Below are positions 32,341 to 41,958 of a stretch of DNA of 64,000 bases, piece by piece (positions within the stretch are counted from its first letter, which is position 1; every line of letters starts with the position of its first letter). The position numbers and the translations under genes were made by a program. Source of the stretch: Adiantum capillus-veneris (taxonomy: Eukaryota > Streptophyta > Polypodiopsida > Polypodiales > Pteridaceae). Under the pieces are notes generated by a model. The model was not told the DNA's origin and ran no database searches. It was given only the letters and a program-made list of their open reading frames with translations. Where the stretch lies: positions 63,228,870 through 63,292,869 of the forward strand of contig CM043952.1 of NCBI GenBank assembly GCA_014529385.2, written 5' to 3'.

Positions 32341-34184
32341 CAAGTTGTCCTTAATTGGATTGCATTGGCAGTGACATCTTCCCAGGTTGTGATACCTCTA
32401 ATCACTAGTCCATTATAGATTCCTTTATTCCTCAACCCTCGAATGAATCGATCAAGCAGTTGGTTATTGTTGAAGCGCTCATTTACAGGGCAGCGAGAGT
32501 TTAAGTGCTTTAGACGACTAATGAAGTCCCTTACTGACTCTCCTTCCTTACGTTCGGCCTTCTGTAGCTGAGATGCTACACCCCAAAGCACACCTTCTCG
32601 TATGTACTCCTTTAGAAACAACCTTCGAAGGGTAGGGTAGATTGTTTTCTCGTCCACCCTTAGGGTTCTATACCAATCTCCAGCCTTCCCACTTAATGTC
32701 AAGCTTAAGGCATTGCACTTATGTAGTTCGTTGCGTTCCCCTAAGGAATCACATACTTGTTCAAACACTTCAATGTGTTTTCTAGCATCTTCGTCCCCAT
32801 TGAATTGTTGCGTGAGTTTGGCAATTTGTATTGCCTTACTTCTAGGCTCTCTATCAGATGCATGACGCATATTTTCCGCGATAGATCGACCTATGGTTTG
32901 AGCAAACGCTGCCAAGTCACCTATGTGAGGAGGCACGGCCGGTGGAGGTACTCTTGGAATCATATGTGGGAGAGGGACGGGTACCGGTCTTGGCATATGT
33001 GTGGATGATGCAGGATATGGAACATAAACGGGCATAGGTCCACTCGGATAAGGGCTAGGGAGCGGCACTCGAGGAGCATAAACAAGTGGTACAATTGGAG
33101 GTGTGGGGGCCATGTGTGCATAAGGGGCTAGAGGCACATACGGTCGAGGCCCCATATTAGGTACTACGACACTAGGTAGTGGCACTGCGCTAACCGTAGA
33201 TGTCATCGGTACATTCTCTGTCAGGCTTATCCCTGGAGTGAGCACTGTGTTTTCCTTAATAGAGGGTTGAGCCAAGATAGGGAAGCTAAAGTTGTCGCTC
33301 GGAGGCTCAGATTGCATAGAGACCCCAGATAAAATGACGTAAGATGGGTCCATGGGGCTCATTAGAGGAGTCTCCATTTGTGATAGAGTAGGCAGTTGAG
33401 CCTTGCTCGTATCCAGAAATCTCATGGGGCGAGTTAAGAGTATATTTACCCCTCGGTTTTGCCTTTCTGATTGAATAATGCCATGGATAACATTACAGAT
33501 CATTTTCTGTTGATCTTCGATGCTCGTGGCACTAGAGGTGGATTGTACAATCTCTATCCATCCTACATGGTAGGGGTGGCCAGGGTGTAGATCCGTCAAC
33601 ACCTCAATGTGGAGGTCGTATGTGCAATGATCATTAATGAACAATCCTTCTAGAGTCGACGTGTTAACGGTTTCTTGTGAGGTAGAAGCAATGTTGCTCC
33701 CCGTGGTTTTACTTATCACCAACGGTACTCTAGAGGGAACTTCTGAAGGAGGCAGCTCAACAGGGCCTTCTTGGTAAGAAGTTGGCAGGATATCCACATG
33801 GACACTCTTTGGGGGTGTGGGGTCCACGTGCGATGTGAAAGGAGAGTCCACTTCCCCACCCCCTTCGTGTGCTTCATTTGCATCAGGTTCCGAGCGAGTA
33901 GCTCTACCTAATGTTTCCATGAAACGGCTAAACATACTAGTACTAAGCTGTGGAGCTTCGGGAGGTGCATGGCCTTCTCTCTCAGTGTTTTGGGTAGGGT
34001 ATGCTTCCATGATTTCTGAGTCGGAGGAGGAATCACTAGCGGCTATTTTAGGATCTTGGGTGGTGCTACCTTGTGTTCCCGCTGAGGGTCTAGAGCCTAT
34101 CGTGGATGGGTAATGGGTGTCCGTATGAACAGAGGCACCCTCAATATGCTCGTGTTCTAGCACCCGCCCAGAGCGTAAGTGCAT
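32340..34184 (-). CDS. Gag ORF1: capsid protein
   Basis: 614 residues beginning MHLRSGRVLE, similar to the (T/L)RSGR start of several plant gypsy Gags. The middle is Pro/Ser/Thr-rich (about residues 130-420). The Retrotrans_gag capsid domain is at the C-terminus (about 430-610): LTQQFNGDEDARKHIEVFE, LSGKAGDWYRTL, FLKEYIREG, ESVRDFISRL and FIRGL. The stop lies in TGATG with the next ORF, so reinitiation or a shift would be needed to make the knuckle region. The frame is complete. Confidence 0.88.
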   Translation of the reverse strand: MHLRSGRVLEHEHIEGASVHTDTHYPSTIGSRPSAGTQGSTTQDPKIAASDSSSDSEIMEAYPTQNTEREGHAPPEAPQLSTSMFSRFMETLGRATRSEPDANEAHEGGGEVDSPFTSHVDPTPPKSVHVDILPTSYQEGPVELPPSEVPSRVPLVISKTTGSNIASTSQETVNTSTLEGLFINDHCTYDLHIEVLTDLHPGHPYHVGWIEIVQSTSSATSIEDQQKMICNVIHGIIQSERQNRGVNILLTRPMRFLDTSKAQLPTLSQMETPLMSPMDPSYVILSGVSMQSEPPSDNFSFPILAQPSIKENTVLTPGISLTENVPMTSTVSAVPLPSVVVPNMGPRPYVPLAPYAHMAPTPPIVPLVYAPRVPLPSPYPSGPMPVYVPYPASSTHMPRPVPVPLPHMIPRVPPPAVPPHIGDLAAFAQTIGRSIAENMRHASDREPRSKAIQIAKLTQQFNGDEDARKHIEVFEQVCDSLGERNELHKCNALSLTLSGKAGDWYRTLRVDEKTIYPTLRRLFLKEYIREGVLWGVASQLQKAERKEGESVRDFISRLKHLNSRCPVNERFNNNQLLDRFIRGLRNKGIYNGLVIRGITTWEDVTANAIQLRTT

Positions 34185-35152
34185 GTGCTTTTGATACCCT
34201 AAGGTGTCAAAAAGCTGCTCTAGGAGGCCTTGTGACTAGTTTTTAGCGTGTTTTTTGTTTGTTTTTTTGCTAGATTTTTTAGAGCGTGTCGTGGAATGGG
34301 CCGTGTGATAGCTCGAAACGAGCGTATCGCCAGGAGGGACGCGCTGTGCTTTACAGCCCACCGTTTGGTTCTATTTTGCTCCAGAAAAGGTCGAAACAGT
34401 CTTTTCGTAGCTGGGGAACTAGGCTCCAAATAGCAAGTCTAAGGGTGCAAGTGGGAAGAGAAGAGAGGAGAGTGGAGGACTTGTCCCACATGCTCTCATT
34501 CCCTCTTGAGGAGGTAGAGTATATATATAAGAGTGAGTCTAGTATATATCAGAGGACTGAGGCCTGGGCCTGGGCCTGGGCTTGGGCCTGGGCTTGGGGA
34601 AATGATCTCGATCCCGATCTAACTTTTATACAAACCAACCCGTCCGTTTTTATAACTCACGTTTTTTATTTTCGAAAATCTAACCTCCCCCTCGCTCACG
34701 TTTTTATTTTTCGAAATTTTTTTTTTCGAAAACGATTTTTTTTTCAATTTTTTTTTTTTTTTTTTGAGATATTATTTGGTACGCGTTTTGGTGCGCGTTG
34801 ACCTCACCTAACTATTTACAATCCCACCTACCTACTGACCTGCTAATCAGTGGTTCACCTAATTACTAACCTGCTTAATTAACTAACTGTGCGCCTAACT
34901 GTGCACAAACCAGAAAACACAGAAAATGCAGAAAATGCAGAAATTGAAACTTGACAGAACTGTGCAGTGAAAACACAGAAAATGCAAAAACGCAAGAAAC
35001 GCTAACTGTGCAGTGCAAACCAGAAAACGCAAAAAACGCAAAAAAAAGAAATATCCACACAACTACACACACTCATTCCCTGCCTTTCCTATGATAGAAA
35101 TTGCACCACAAGAAAGCGTAAAGTGCTTAACCGAGCTTAGTGTAGGGCATTT
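34185..35152. other. Gypsy 5' leader
   Basis: About 970 bp between PBS and gag. Holds a (GGGCCT)-type hexamer repeat (34,564-34,602), a T-rich run near 34,715-34,765, and a CAGAAAATG-type repeat zone (34,905-35,050). Probably carries packaging signals; no supported ORF. Confidence 0.6.
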
Positions 35153-35169
35153 CCCCGACAGCGGCGCCA
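35153..35169 (-). promoter_or_regulatory. Primer-binding site (tRNA-Asp type)
   Basis: The minus strand reads TGGCGCCGCTGTCGGGG, four bases inside the 5' LTR. It fits the 3' end of plant tRNA-Asp(GTC) except at two positions. Confidence 0.75.
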
Positions 35170-35173
35170 AAAA

Positions 35174-35410
35174 TGTGCGCTCCTTGCCGCACTGTTGAAG
35201 CAAGGGACTTGCCAATACACCATGTGCGAGCCACAAATGGCTCCAAGCACACAACAAGCCTAAACTAGCAAGCTCAAGAGAGCAAAGGGTGTGTCACTCA
35301 CCGCTCTACGCTCGCCTTCGAGGTGGATTCCTCGCCGCGAAGAAGAGGGAGACGCCGCTACGCCGCGCTCAACCGCCTCGCCGCCGTCGTGCCGCCGCAA
35401 CGCTCGATCG

Positions 35411-35493
<83 letters not shown>

Positions 35494-35809
35494 GCTCACG
35501 CACACACACAAGGAGATGGTGAAAGAGAAGGTGGAGATGGAGCAAGAGCAGCTTCTATTGCACAATGAGAGAATGACTCAATTTTAGGTTTAATTGGCAT
35601 TTATGTGAGCTCACCCCATTCACACTTGGGCGCCCATGCTTAGCCAACTAACCCTAGCATGTTCGTGTTAGAGTGCGCCTCTCATCGGCGATCACTCTAC
35701 CTTTCCCTATTGGACCGACAAGCCCGGTGCCTGACTCTACTTAAATAAATAATACGGTTACGGTGTCTGTCGTAGGCGATAGGGTGTCCGTGAGCCACGA
35801 GGGTTAACA
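35174..35809 (-). repeat. 5' LTR of gypsy element (636 bp)
   Basis: Same ends as the 3' LTR. The internal CT run is expanded to about 79 bp (35,413-35,491). Confidence 0.95.
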
Positions 35810-35814
35810 TTGCC
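35810..35814. repeat. Target-site duplication, right (TTGCC)
   Basis: Partner of CTGCC at 22,268-22,272. Confidence 0.8.
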
Positions 35815-36105
35815 ACATCTTTCACACCGTGGCTCTGTTTGATAAGCCGCTTGGACTAGCTTGCTCAACACTTCAAGCTCTTCATCTTCAAGCAAAAAAC
35901 CAGCACTTTGAACATGTTTCACCTACCATCCTATCAGGCCCTTTCTAGAGGCCTTTTGGCCTAAAAAACCACATAAAGCATACATCTCTGTTGTCACTTG
36001 CCTGCCGAGGCTCTTTCTGTTAATTGTAGCACTCTGCCATGCACCTGTAAGCATACACATCACTACATGTGCCCTCTGCTAGGATCCACACTTTAGTTGC
36101 ACCAA
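35815..36105. repeat. Dispersed repeat copy B, right segment
   Basis: Continues the homology to copy A (about 9,825-10,110) after the gypsy insertion, including the start of the Cys/His-rich ORF on the minus strand. Confidence 0.85.
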
Positions 36106-36109
36106 TGTG

Positions 36110-36800
36110 AGAAAAGTGAGTTGATGAGAGTAACTTGAGAAGCACCATCAGGGTGAAGCTTTGGTTGCATGCATATAAACAACTCCACTTGTGGAAAGAA
36201 GCCTCTAAACTTTGATCTTGTCCCATTATACTTTTCAAGTGGGTTGACCTTTGGCTCCCTCCTTTGTTGTGGTTTCCCTACTGAAACCATGGGTGGATTT
36301 TTGCACGTATTGGCTTCACATGGTTCTTGGAATGGGGGTTGAAGCTTTTTCACCATTGGACTTGGGAAGTATGGTTTCTCTACTTGCCCCATTGAACTAG
36401 CTGAAATCATGGGTGTTTGGTACATATTGGCTATATGTAGTTCTTGGACTTGGGAAGTATGGTTACTCTACTTGTCCCACTGAACTAGTTGAAATCATGG
36501 GTGGATTTTGGTACATATTGGCTATATGTAGTTCTTGGACTGAAGATTGAAACTCTTGCACCGCTAGACCTAGCAAGTATGGTTGCTCTACTTGCCCCAT
36601 TAGACTAGCCGAACTCATGGGTGGATTTTGGCACATAGTGTCTTTATGTAGTTCTTGGACTTGACGGTGAAGGTCTTGCACCACTAGACTTGGCAAATGT
36701 GATTGCTCTATTTTCCATTGTGCATATAGCTCCTAAATTTCTTGCTGTAACTTTTGCAAGCTAGACATAACACCTTCCAAAATAGAGTGCATGGCTAGGC
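36110..36800 (-). pseudogene. Gag-like relic with ~41-residue repeats
   Basis: Starts near 36,790 with MHSILEGVMSSLQKLQQEI, then about four units of roughly 120 bp encoding VQDLHRQVQELHK, MCQNPPMSSAS, GQVEQPY and variants. A stop at about 36,463 and frame changes break it. Like copy A, copy B has a minus-strand gag-like relic on its right side, so repeat and relic may belong to one element type. Confidence 0.4.
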
Positions 36801-37079
36801 AAAATTAAGAAGTTCAATCTTACCAAACTATTATGAGCATGTCTCGAGCTTAAAGAGAGCTAGAGACAGCGCTCACAATTAACAAGATCTTGAGACTTGA
36901 TTATAACACTTAATCTTGATTACAATACTTTGTACTTGATTAAGAGAACTTGATCCAATACTTGATACTTGATTAAGGAACTTGATACAAGACTTGGATC
37001 ACAAGGCTAGAGTAGAAGGAAAGACTTGGTTACAAGAAGAAGACTGGAAAACAAGACAAGAAATGGAAGAGGACTGAGG

Positions 37080-37440
37080 GGCTTGTAGCCCAAGACCTCT
37101 ATTTATACTCAATTCTAAAGAGGTTAAGAACTTTCTAGGTGCTTCCTCGAGCTTAAGGAGGTTAGTAAGCTTCTAGTTTCTTCCTCAAGCTAAAGGAGGT
37201 TAAGAAGCTTTTAGGTTCTTTCTCAAGTTTAAGGAGGTTAAGAACCTTTTAGATCCTTCTTCAAGCTTCTAGAACTTTCTAGGAACCTCTAAATTCTTCT
37301 TCAAACTTCTAGATTCAAGAACCTTCTAGAATCTATTAGATGCTTGTAGAATTTTCTAGACCTTTCTTCAATCTTCTAGAATCTTCACTAACTTTCTTCT
37401 AGAATCTACTAGGACTTTCTAGAGTTTCCTTAGTGCTTTC
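37080..37440. repeat. Degenerate GGAGGTTAAGAA/TTCTAGA repeats
   Basis: About eight diverged units of 35-50 bp built from AAGGAGGTTAAGAAGCTTTTAG and TCTTCTAGAACCTTCTAG-like strings. No coding capacity. Confidence 0.6.
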
Positions 37441-37479
37441 TTGTAGAAAACTCAAGGAGACCGACTGTCAAGCATCCGT

Positions 37480-38909
37480 GACAAGCTTTGGACTAGATAG
37501 TATAATTAAGTGTCTCGTTTGTGTGGTCGATGTGAACCAACATATTTGAGGTTACTTGAAACATTTGGCTACATGGAACTTGAATAGGAAAACTTTGGGT
37601 GCATAGATGCATCCTCATAATGAGGAGAGTCGGATATGAGGCGAGGGGAGGGAGGATGACTCATGGCTATGGTGCAAGGAAAAAAATAACAAGGTCAAAA
37701 GTGCAAGGGAATTCGAAAAGAGGGATGCTCTAATGTATAGGGAATTGTTGGTGCTTGGAGCCCATCAAGTACACCAATGTAGAACACTCTACTTATACAT
37801 GTATATACTAACTCAACTTGCCTCTTGGTAGCAAAGGCCTCCTGCTTCATTATCAAACCCAAATTACAATCAAGAATCTCAACAAAGATGGTCGTGTATA
37901 GGTGTCTGGTGCAAGTTGTTTGTACTTGACTTAACAAAGAAGTAAAGTTTCATGATAATTCAATCGAGGCAAGACCCTTATACTCCACAGTACAAACCAA
38001 AAATATGAGCTTTTTCTACTATATGAAAGGTTTCTAATTGACTATATATGTGTATTGATGAACTTGCTCTACCCATCCAAGCTATGACATAAATAATCCG
38101 TGATAATAGTCGTGATACCTCTTGTCGAGATGAACTGTGAGACAAGATATAAACAACGATAGTACATTATGATACCCCTTGAAGTGAAGAGGAATTGGAA
38201 GAGGATGTGCTACTGTTCGGAGAGCTATTGAGACTTGAAGCATGTCACTCCACCAATGTAGATATTGTACTCAAAGAAGTATACACTTAACTTATGTCTT
38301 GGTAGCTAAGGCCTCCTGCTCTACTAATTAATACATGGATTCTCTATATATTCTACAAAAACTATAAACTAAACAAATGCATATATCAAGAGCTATCTAC
38401 ATAACTATAAAATCTTGGTGCATCCATGCAACGTGTTCAATTATACAATGGTTATCTCTTTCTATATTAAATTGATTATGTTCATGCTGGCATACATATT
38501 TATGTATGTATGTATGTATGTGTACGTCTGTGCATTCATCTAGATTCACATGTTTACAATATATTACAATATATAACAAGAGCTTTGCCTTCTGTCTGTA
38601 AGATATTAATTCATGTCTTCATCTACACGCAAAATACAAACATATTTACCTATTCTAAATGGGCTTGATTTGCCCGTCTAAGGGTAGGTTTCCATTCGTA
38701 GAAGACCATAGCTTAAGCTTGCTTCCGTGGAGAAAGGTAAAGAGTCGCAATTGGAATGGAAAAAAATATTACACTGACCGATGAAACAGAAACACCTCGA
38801 AAAGAAACGTATATTATACGCAAGTAAAGAAGCCACTGCAAGAACCTACAAACAAAATACATTGGGGGGGGGCGGCGGGCGGGGCACAAAAGACACAGCA
38901 AGTCGTTGC
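37480..38909. other. Spacer with a diverged direct repeat
   Basis: About 37,720-37,850 and 38,190-38,330 are weakly alike (CACCAATGTAGA..., TCTTGGTAGC(A/T)AAGGCCTCCTGCT). A G-rich run at 38,866-38,885 would be C-rich in the 3' region of the membrane-protein gene. No further gene seen. Confidence 0.45.
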
Positions 38910-39320
38910 CTAGCTTCTTACAATTGGATGCCAGTATTGCTGAAACCCAGATTGGTACCACATCATGAAGAAGATGATAGCAAGGAAAACAGCTACCATG
39001 ACTGGAGAACCCACAGCTACCTCTTCTTGTGCCCGGGATGATGGCTCGAATGCCGTCCAGAGCACACTCCACATACCAGAGGTTGCGGCCTCGGCCTGCT
39101 CCAACCCTTGTGGTGCAGAAAGCAGCCTCAAAGCAAAGAGGAGCAGCAAGGGTAGGAGGATGAGGACCGTGCGCAAATACTGTACTGCCTCCACAACCAC
39201 CGCCTCCGAGGAGGCCATGTACCATGGGACCACCAAGCCCATGCACACCAACGTGCCCAACATTAGGAGAGGTCCTTGTACATGGCCACCTTCTTCCTCA
39301 TACTCTGCACCAGCTATCAT
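38910..39320 (-). CDS. Small three-helix plant membrane protein
   Basis: 136 residues, single open frame, ATG at 39,318-39,320, TAG at 38,910-38,912. Acidic N-terminus (AEYEEEGGH), then three hydrophobic segments at about residues 17-36, 46-67 and 102-122, ending MMWYQSGFQQYWHPIVRS. GC-rich coding unlike the AT-rich surroundings. No catalytic motif, so function is unknown; an integral membrane protein is the safe call. A GA-rich leader and telo-boxes upstream fit a host gene. This is the only intact non-transposon gene I see. Confidence 0.7.
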   Translation of the reverse strand: MIAGAEYEEEGGHVQGPLLMLGTLVCMGLVVPWYMASSEAVVVEAVQYLRTVLILLPLLLLFALRLLSAPQGLEQAEAATSGMWSVLWTAFEPSSRAQEEVAVGSPVMVAVFLAIIFFMMWYQSGFQQYWHPIVRS

Positions 39321-39396
39321 CTTTCTCTCTCACTCACTATCTATCTATCACAGAAACAGGAGTAAATAGCCTAACTGTTCTCGGTTCAAGAATGTG

Positions 39397-39401
<5 letters not shown>

Positions 39402-39429
<28 letters not shown>
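39402..39429. repeat. (CT)n run in 5' region of membrane-protein gene
   Basis: On the gene strand it reads (GA)n, common in plant 5' untranslated regions and core promoters. More CT tracts follow at 39,630-39,660 and 39,713-39,735. Confidence 0.85.
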
Positions 39430-39432
<3 letters not shown>

Positions 39433-39768
39433 AACTTGAAGAGGCTGCGCCGCTGCTGTGCTCTCTCTCTCGTCTTAACAATGTTCTAGTCCACTGTGAT
39501 GAGACTGCACGAGCCACTCAAGTCACTCAATGTAGCCAAATCAGTCTCTCTCTAGCCTATTCTAATAAGGTACTCCACGGACCACAACTTTCCACACGTC
39601 GACACTCTCAACTCTAAAAAACTCCTCTCCCCTCTCTCTCTCTCTACACATTCTCTCTCTATCTACTCTACTCTAAAACCTCCGCTCTTCTCCTCTTGCC
39701 TGCACCACGCCCTCCCTCTCTCTCTCTCTCTCTCTTTCTTGTCTCAACATTCTAAACCCAGATTATAT

Positions 39769-39793
39769 TAGGGTTTCTAATAAACTAGGGTTT
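39769..39793 (-). promoter_or_regulatory. Two telo-boxes upstream of membrane-protein gene
   Basis: On the gene strand AAACCCTA occurs at 39,769-39,776 and 39,786-39,793, about 450-470 bp before the ATG. Telo-boxes mark promoters of growth-related plant genes, often with site II TGGGC(C/T) motifs; a TGGGCT is present near 40,050. Confidence 0.5.
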
Positions 39794-40154
39794 ACCTTAA
39801 TCAGTCTAATAATGCCGGCCATTACAATAGACGCTTAACGTGGGAGACAGTTGGAAACTACGAAAACGAAGAGAGAGAGAGAGAGAGAGAGGGGATGCGC
39901 TGCCCGAGGGCTGTTGGCCCTTTAAAGGGTCGAGACTCGAGAGAACCTATTACTCGCAAAATGTGTGCGACCCCTGCACTAGCTAGTAGGGGGTAAAACG
40001 GTAGCTTGGTACCTGCACACTGCCCAAGCCCTGTGCTCACAACATATATTATATGGGCTACGTACTTAATTAAATGAGACACGCATTCCACCAAGTAAAA
40101 AGAAGCCCACTCCTCGAGCAGCGAGGCTCAAAGAGTCACCCTCACTCATCCACC

Positions 40155-40497
40155 CTCCTTATTAAATGGCACGGGGTCTTAAATGAACCCCCAATCATGG
40201 GATCGACGGCGCACGTTTGAGGGCTGGGATCTCGAGGAGATCGGACGGCGACAAAAAATCGGGCAACGGATGTAGGATCAGGGACTCGAACTTCGGACAT
40301 CCGATGGGTTAACCCATGCGCGTGTATGCATTTATGCTTGTTTGAGTTCACACACTGGATGTCCGAAGTTTACAAAATGTGTTCAAGTTTACTTTTTGAA
40401 AATCTAACGACATCCGGCCCCTCTTCTTTTGTGCGTGCACTTCTACCTAGTGGATCCCATGGCTGGGGAGGCATTTAAGACCCCATGTTGTTTAGTT
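40155..40497. mobile_element. MITE-like element with nested palindromes
   Basis: Ends match as inverted repeats of about 40 bp, sharing GGGGTCTTAAATG, CCCCA and CATGGGATC (about 40,165-40,206 and 40,449-40,490). Inside lie a perfect 14-bp palindrome (40,304-40,317) and a 14-bp inverted pair AACTTCGGACATCC / GGATGTCCGAAGTT (40,289-40,302 and 40,357-40,370). No coding. The target duplication is uncertain, so the superfamily is not assigned. Confidence 0.65.
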
Positions 40498-40499
40498 CT

Positions 40500-41240
40500 A
40501 AGGCTCATCCATAAGCAGTGATCATTTTTCCAAACAAAACAAAATTCCTTTTCTTGAATTTGCAAGAGGAAATTTTAGAAAATTAGGTTTATTTTTTACG
40601 TTGAAACACGATATGAAGCTGAGACACATTTTCCCCCAACACTGCCAGGGTCACAAGGAATGATCCTAATATCCTAAATGTTGTGTTTACTCCCTTGAAA
40701 TTTTCAATAACTCCCTCAGTCCCATGGGACCTTCAATAAAATGGGAGTCATGGAACCAATGATAGTAAAGTTAGGGTGGGTTTAGATTGGAGTGGTGGAA
40801 GCAAAGCACCTTTTCGCCACTTTCTACCAGAACAAAGGGGAGGATGAGGTTTTTGCCCCCTAGTATTCACACAAGGCGGAAGTGCAAAGCAGGCACAAAA
40901 CAAGGCCTTTGCTCGCATGGCAAATAGCCATAGGTTGGAGGCCTATGCAGTCAAGGTGGAAGAAGGAGGGGGGGGGGGGGGGGGGAAGTTAAAACTTCCG
41001 TGATGTGGACTAGAAAGAAAGTTCCTCCACTGCCCAGTGCGAACATAGATATCCAAATGGCATCTTTTGTTTCGTTCTTGAAGTTAAAGGCCTTCTTTGA
41101 GTACCCGCAATGAAGTTTATGTTTGGGCATGGGGGTCAAGAAAACCCATGTGAAATCTGGCAATTTTTTAAGAGGCATTAAAATAGAATAAAGAGGCTTT
41201 TTTGAGAGACTTTCAATATTGCTAGAGCATCTGCACCAAA
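40500..41240. other. Spacer left of the CACTA element
   Basis: No gene seen. Contains a 19-base G run (about 40,967-40,985). Confidence 0.5.
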
Positions 41241-41309
41241 CACTACAAGAGGTTGTGTGCACTTGTGACGTTGTTAGCGACAGAAATACATTGGGTTTTT
41301 TATACTCTC

Positions 41310-41445
41310 CGGCGTCGCAAAGATCGTCGCTAAGAGCGTCGATACGAGAACGTCGCTATGAGCATCGCTATAACGGTCTCTATGAGCGTCGCTATATAGC
41401 GACGCTGCAGAGCCTTATATAGCGACGGTTATAGCGACGCCCGAG
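41310..41445. repeat. CACTA left subterminal repeats
   Basis: At least eight copies of (G)CGTCGCTA(T) or its inverse AGCGACG in both orientations. Such arrays bind TnpA-type proteins in En/Spm. Confidence 0.85.
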
Positions 41446-41634
41446 AGAAAAAAAAATGGTGGCGGGGCATTCACCCATCAACCATATTGAATGTTTCAAT
41501 AATTGATTTACCTTTGAAAGAAAGTGCAAGCTTAGATATAGACCCAAAGTAGTCACCCACAAGACAATATAACCATTAACTCCATCATCCATAGTATTGT
41601 TTGCAGAATAAAGATACAAAACTCACAAAAGTAA

Positions 41635-41911
41635 TGTTGAAGATGATGAAACAGGAAACGGAAGGAAGATAGCAACTCAGAGTAGGAAGAAGATGGAGAA
41701 GGAGAAGACACAGAGCTTGCATACGAGATCTCTGTAGTCTATCTCTCTGTATTAGAATAATAGTGTATACAAACTCAGAGCTACAAAGCTTATATGAAAC
41801 CCTAAGAGATAAGGTGTCCTTTCACACCAGATGTCCAGGGGGAAAAACCCAGTGGGAGAAAAGTGCCCCTGGTGAAGCGCGTATACACACTAACACTACT
41901 ACATGTCTACA
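41635..41911 (-). repeat. Copia 3' LTR
   Basis: TGTTGAAG...GTCTACA on the plus strand, 277 bp. Confidence 0.97.
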
Positions 41912-41925
41912 AATCCCCCCTGTAG
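41912..41925 (-). promoter_or_regulatory. Copia polypurine tract
   Basis: The minus strand reads CTACAGGGGGGATT just before the 3' LTR. Confidence 0.75.
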
Positions 41926-41958
41926 TGATAGTGTGAATCCGTACAAGGTAGCAGATCA

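Larger units (their letters stand above)
22273..35809 (-). mobile_element. Ty3/gypsy LTR retrotransposon, 13.5 kb
   Basis: Complete element in minus orientation: 5' LTR 35,174-35,809, PBS, two gag ORFs, protease, pol (RT, RNase H, integrase, second protease-like domain), accessory ORF, polypurine tract, 3' LTR 22,273-22,858. Gene order RT-RH-INT defines Ty3/gypsy. I see no chromodomain after integrase, and the Asp-tRNA-type primer site is known from non-chromoviral (Athila/Tat-side) plant lineages, so that side is my guess. The LTRs differ at about seven bases outside the CT run, so insertion is fairly recent. Confidence 0.95.

Noticed and set aside
22273-35809. Endogenous pararetrovirus as an alternative to the gypsy call
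   Set aside because: Long terminal repeats, polypurine tract, target duplication and a full D-D35-E integrase are present.
38713-39246. 177-codon minus frame overlapping the membrane-protein gene
   Set aside because: It shadows a GC-rich gene in another frame; the 136-residue frame has coherent membrane segments and a plausible start.
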